Assembly: GCF_025567265.1 (NCBI RefSeq)
Contig: NZ_JAOQJW010000017.1
Location: forward strand, 18,747-82,746
DNA: 64,000 nucleotides
From: Dorea_A amylophila
GTDB lineage: Bacteria; Bacillota; Clostridia; Lachnospirales; Lachnospiraceae
Direction of reading: 5' to 3'
Shown: one piece after another, positions 61,184 to 64,000 of the stretch
Position numbering within the stretch: the stretch's first letter is position 1
How the letters are laid out: each line of letters starts with the position of its first letter
Program-made: the position numbers and the translations under genes
The notes under the pieces: model-generated
What the model was told of the DNA's origin: nothing
What the model saw: the letters and a program-made list of their open reading frames with translations, nothing else
The model's database searches: none

Positions 61184-61822
61184 TTACTCTTCTTCTCTCT
61201 TCTTAAGCTTCGAATAATAACTATCCGCAGTATAAAGCGCCGCCACCGGATTATGCCCCAATACACGGTCTTTCGTCACTGCTGTCGTAGTCAGTGCTTC
61301 GGAATATTTATAAAACAGACTGTCATGCCCCACACAAAGTCCGACCACAACATTCAAGTCCGTCTTCGCCTTGTTCAGAAGCTTTGCCTGCAGGATCGGA
61401 TTACACATATTCACACCGACACCTTCGCAGCATTCCGGAATGCCGACGGATGTCTTCTTCTGTGTTCCTGCCTTGCAGCCGACACCATACACATCAAAGC
61501 CGTGTCTGCGCAGGATATCTGCCAGGATACGGCTTTCTTTCAGTAAGCCGACACAGGCCGCGATCCCGATCTTTTTCGCATCGATCTTCTTTGCAAAATC
61601 CATGATTTCTTCGACACGGGTATGTTTGCAGTAATTCTCATACTCTACTTCAGCTGCAGCAATCGTTACTTTACGGTTGTCATCCTCGTTGTAGCATTCC
61701 ATTGCTTCATTTAAGACTTCTTCATCCATATGTGTTGTCAGACAGAAATCCGGATAGGTTTTATCCATTTTGTTGCAGTTTTTTACTGCGCAGTCAATAC
61801 AAGACATGTCTTCTTTTTTCAT
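61184..61822 (-). CDS. DUF1847 Cys-rich protein
   Basis: Protein of 212 aa, ATG 61822 (MKKEDMSCID) with AAAGGAG upstream. DUF1847 is a metal-binding protein family with many cysteines: CIDCAVKNC at 8-16, CL at 27, CNP, CCEGVGVNMC and GLCVGHDS (about 170-177). It resembles iron-sulfur or zinc redox proteins of anaerobes; no reaction is known to me. The closing KLKKREEE is charged. Monocistronic. Confidence 0.85.
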   Translation of the reverse strand: MKKEDMSCIDCAVKNCNKMDKTYPDFCLTTHMDEEVLNEAMECYNEDDNRKVTIAAAEVEYENYCKHTRVEEIMDFAKKIDAKKIGIAACVGLLKESRILADILRRHGFDVYGVGCKAGTQKKTSVGIPECCEGVGVNMCNPILQAKLLNKAKTDLNVVVGLCVGHDSLFYKYSEALTTTAVTKDRVLGHNPVAALYTADSYYSKLKKREEE

Positions 61823-61886
61823 TTCTTCATTCTCCTTTTGTATACCTTGGTATCTACAGAGGCCTGCCACTGGCAGATTCTCTAGA

Positions 61887-62762
61887 TTAAGCTTTACTTT
61901 GTAAAATATCCTCTATTTCTTTTATACTCATATCTGTCACTTCGGCAATCTGCTCGACAGAAAATTTGTCTTTCATATTTCTGATGATCTTTTGTGTTGC
62001 TTCAATGGCACCTTCATTCCAGCCCTCACTTCGACCTTCATCAAGTAATATCTTCCCAATCTTCCACATCTTCAAATCCTCCTTAATCTCTTCCAGATCC
62101 ATTTCATCTAAAAATTTCTCTGCCATTGCATACATCACCGCCTCTATCTTCTCTTTGTCGATTGGTAAGTGTCCTGTTATCTCCCTCATCACAGCAAAAC
62201 TTCTATGAAATCTTTCCTTTTGTGAACTTTCACCGCCCATCAAAGAGCACATCGCCAGTTCAACCAGTTCTTCTTTTGCAATTTCTTCTCCTGTTTGAAT
62301 CTTTGTCTCTAATCTTTCAAGTAACTGGTCTGCATTTCTCCCTTGCAGGATAATTGGATGTACACGGTATGTATTGATTCCTTCTGAATACTCTGTAATC
62401 GGATTCTTAATATTTCCTGAAAAAAGTACATACGTTGTAATTGCTACTCCGTACTGATAGCTTGCCAGTGCTTCATAAGTTCGGAACCGCTTTAAGCCTT
62501 GCACACCTTCATTTGTACTTTGAAATTCCAGATGCACCCATGAGTTGTCTTCCATCTCATAATTAAAGTCCTGATACATTTTCTTTAATTCCAAATGTAC
62601 AATCTCTGTAGGTGCTACTCTTTTTACTTTTCCCTTAATATTTAATAATGGGAACAATTCTTCTGCGAAGAACAACGCCAAGGTTTTCATTGCAGTATCT
62701 TCCTGCTGAATGTTCTGACTTCCGACATTTGCCAGATCTTTCTTCTGTTTTTTATCTGCCAT
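61887..62762 (-). CDS. Rpn/PD-(D/E)XK nuclease-family protein, second copy
   Basis: Protein of 291 aa. An N-terminal region with APTEIVHLELKK and the nuclease core DNSWVHLEFQSTNEG (about 92-106), where the E-x-Q motif matches PD-(D/E)XK enzymes of the Rpn/PDDEXK_2 type. The middle (about 140-240) is helical, and the C terminus (MSIKEIEDILQSKA) parallels the end of the 37420 copy. It differs enough from that copy to be another subfamily. Function probably DNA cleavage in recombination or defence; unproven. Confidence 0.82.
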   Translation of the reverse strand: MADKKQKKDLANVGSQNIQQEDTAMKTLALFFAEELFPLLNIKGKVKRVAPTEIVHLELKKMYQDFNYEMEDNSWVHLEFQSTNEGVQGLKRFRTYEALASYQYGVAITTYVLFSGNIKNPITEYSEGINTYRVHPIILQGRNADQLLERLETKIQTGEEIAKEELVELAMCSLMGGESSQKERFHRSFAVMREITGHLPIDKEKIEAVMYAMAEKFLDEMDLEEIKEDLKMWKIGKILLDEGRSEGWNEGAIEATQKIIRNMKDKFSVEQIAEVTDMSIKEIEDILQSKA

Positions 62763-63133
62763 ATAGTATCCTTTCTGGAAATACTATACAGAGAAACTAT
62801 CTTTACTTCATAATAACAAATACTTATACTACAGACAATGGTTTTCCGTTTTTATTTTCTTATTTTTTGTAGTTCTTTTCTATGAGAAATGTTCCCCGAT
62901 TCAGGGTTGATTTGTCATGAATTGTCGATTCTGATTTCTGAAAAATTATTGAAAATTAACATTTAAAATTTGAAGATGTATGACAGTCTCTCTGATAGAC
63001 CATCATCTGTGGGTTTATACTATCATGTATACTATTTTTCGTCAATAAAAAGGAGATTATTACACTCATTTATTAATGAGTTATAATAATCTCCTTTTTT
63101 AATCATCGCACGTTTAAAATCTGTAGTCTTTTT
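62763..63133. other. intergenic region with long hairpin
   Basis: This 371-bp stretch has no gene I can support. It ends in a strong hairpin (63047-63099) and otherwise holds AT-rich DNA. Confidence 0.5.
63047..63100. terminator. terminator of the Xre gene
   Basis: A 16-bp stem (63047-63062 with 63084-63099) contains an inner CTCATT/AATGAG stem, with A-runs and T-runs at the ends. It can serve both strands. Confidence 0.75.
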
Positions 63134-63373
63134 TTACTTTTCCGCTATCTCTTGCTCCGATTCTTCATCCTTCTCCAGCACCAATATATCCGCTATACTG
63201 CATCCCACATAATCGCAGATCTTTGCGATTGTAGCCAGATCAACTCTTACCACTTTATTCTTACAGTAATTGTTTAACTGTGTATGCTGCAGCTTACATG
63301 CATAGCATAACTGATTCTTGCTGATCTTCCTCTCTTTTAATACCTTTTCCAGTTCAATCTTAATTCTACTCAT
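63134..63373 (-). CDS. small Xre-type HTH regulator
   Basis: Protein of 79 aa, start at ATG 63373 (MSRIKIELEK) chosen over ATG 63385, though neither has a strong ribosome site. A single Xre helix-turn-helix (about 5-62) with LKERKISKNQLCYACKLQ, then VRVDLATIAKICDYVGCSIADIL and an acidic tail. Divergent from the small exported protein gene. Confidence 0.88.
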   Translation of the reverse strand: MSRIKIELEKVLKERKISKNQLCYACKLQHTQLNNYCKNKVVRVDLATIAKICDYVGCSIADILVLEKDEESEQEIAEK

Positions 63374-63501
63374 CTTTCGTACCATCCTATAACTGAAGTA
63401 TACTAAGATTTCGGTTGAAAAAATAGATGTGATAACTTACACTGTATTTATATAGATGTATTTATATACACTGTAAGAAATTACCATTTAGGAGGTTTGC
63501 C

Positions 63502-63843
63502 TTGAAAAAAAGAACTATCCGAATCCTAGCTATATTATTGATCATTGCATTCTTTTTCTCCTTTATTCAAACCAGACCTTATTCTGTCATGCATTCTACG
63601 GTCTATACCAATGATAATACGCTAGAAATTGAACTATATATAGTAACGAATCGTTTCATTGTCTTTCGACCGGATCAGTACTGCAAAGAAATTATAAAAA
63701 AGCACCGGGCTGTTAATAAACTTTCCGGTGATACGACTTATCAGATTGTTCTGTTTGCAAATTCATGGTGTTTTAAGAAAGGATATTCCTGCGCAGAGTA
63801 TGAATATCGGGTTGACAATAATAAGATTCAATTACAGAAATAA
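63502..63843 (+). CDS. small exported or membrane-anchored protein, unknown
   Basis: Protein of 113 aa. The start is TTG 63502, with TAGGAGG 6 bp upstream. One N-terminal hydrophobic segment (about 7-24) acts as a signal or anchor. The remaining 85 residues are basic and beta-rich with three cysteines (positions 61, 94 and 101). No family recognised. Possibly paired with the divergent Xre regulator. Confidence 0.65.
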   Translation: MKKRTIRILAILLIIAFFFSFIQTRPYSVMHSTVYTNDNTLEIELYIVTNRFIVFRPDQYCKEIIKKHRAVNKLSGDTTYQIVLFANSWCFKKGYSCAEYEYRVDNNKIQLQK

Positions 63844-63851
63844 TGTATTAT

Positions 63852-63900
63852 AAAAAGCACAAACCTCCTTTTTAATAAGCAGAAGGCTTGTGCTTTTATA
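63852..63900 (+). terminator. terminator
   Basis: Stem AAAAGCACAA with TTGTGCTTTT (63853-63862 with 63889-63898) follows the small exported gene. Confidence 0.65.
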
Positions 63901-63914
63901 TTGAAATATCGAAA

Positions 63915-63945
63915 AAAGACAGAAATCAAATCGATTTCTGTCTTT
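63915..63945. terminator. tRNA-Asn terminator
   Basis: A 13-bp perfect stem (63915-63927 with 63933-63945), 5-nt loop, ends in TTT. On the minus strand it follows tRNA-Asn. Confidence 0.75.
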
Positions 63946-63947
63946 AA

Positions 63948-64000
63948 CTCCCCGAGTTGGGTTCGAACCAACGACCCTTCGGTTAACAGCCGAATGCTCT
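63948..64000 (-). tRNA. tRNA-Asn(GTT), cut by window end
   Basis: The 3' 53 nt are present. The anticodon loop CTGTTAA gives GTT, the T arm is GTTGG-TTCGAAC-CCAAC, and the acceptor strand TCGGGGA follows. The D arm and 5' acceptor lie beyond the window. Confidence 0.92.

Overview
The window looks like chromosomal DNA from a gut Lachnospiraceae (Clostridium cluster XIVa, the Blautia/Dorea/Mediterraneibacter range). The assignment is an inference from moderate GC, strong AGGAGG ribosome sites, several lipoprotein-fed CUT1 sugar transporters without their own ATPase, a YesMN/YesL set, a class B sortase, and DUF951 upstream of rpsF-ssb-rpsR. There is no phage, plasmid, insertion sequence or CRISPR array.

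Layout: 0-4.6 kb holds an OmpR-type two-component system, an orphan CUT2 sugar-binding lipoprotein, a 56-residue 2[4Fe-4S] ferredoxin and a small unknown protein. 4.6-8.4 kb is the housekeeping operon gdpP-rplI-dnaB. 8.6-11.7 kb is a sugar-nucleotide cassette (nucleotidyltransferase, NahK-like kinase, galE). 12.4-20.2 kb is ABC locus 1 with a Gfo/Idh/MocA oxidoreductase, divergent from yesN-yesM-yesL. 20.2-27.7 kb is ABC locus 2: a GH129-like alpha-N-acetylgalactosaminidase, a second Gfo/Idh protein, a transporter and a divergent AraC regulator. 27.8-36.8 kb holds an M18 aminopeptidase, an orphan AraC paralogue, and ABC locus 3 with a DUF5107-TPR protein and its AraC regulator. 36.8-39.8 kb has a large imperfect inverted repeat, an Rpn-like nuclease, and nagB with a CBM9-like protein. 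39.9-46.4 kb has rpsR-ssb-rpsF, DUF951, sortase B, a cysteine desulfidase, a zinc-ribbon/DUF5685/DnaJ cluster and a flavodoxin. 46.4-53.8 kb has tRNA-Cys and tRNA-Glu, a GAPDH and an LDH/MDH-family enzyme with unusual specificity residues, a CdaR-type regulator, a LUD protein, a second identical but inverted tRNA-Cys, and topoisomerase III. 53.8-61.1 kb is ABC locus 4 for fructosides (GH32, GH172, transporter, LacI with twin operators). 61-64 kb has a DUF1847 protein, a second Rpn-like nuclease, a small Xre regulator, a small exported protein and a truncated tRNA-Asn.

The most coherent biology is host-glycan and fructan foraging. The GH129-like enzyme has no signal peptide, and its aligned catalytic positions nearly match those of Bifidobacterium NagBb, so it should act in the cytoplasm on imported GalNAc-alpha-Ser/Thr or related glycosides. 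The nearby NahK-like kinase, nucleotidyltransferase and GalE could convert released GalNAc or galactose to UDP-sugars, and nagB handles GlcN-6-P. Locus 4 pairs GH172, with both catalytic glutamates at the published positions, with GH32 under a LacI repressor, and so looks like a system for fructans or difructose anhydrides.
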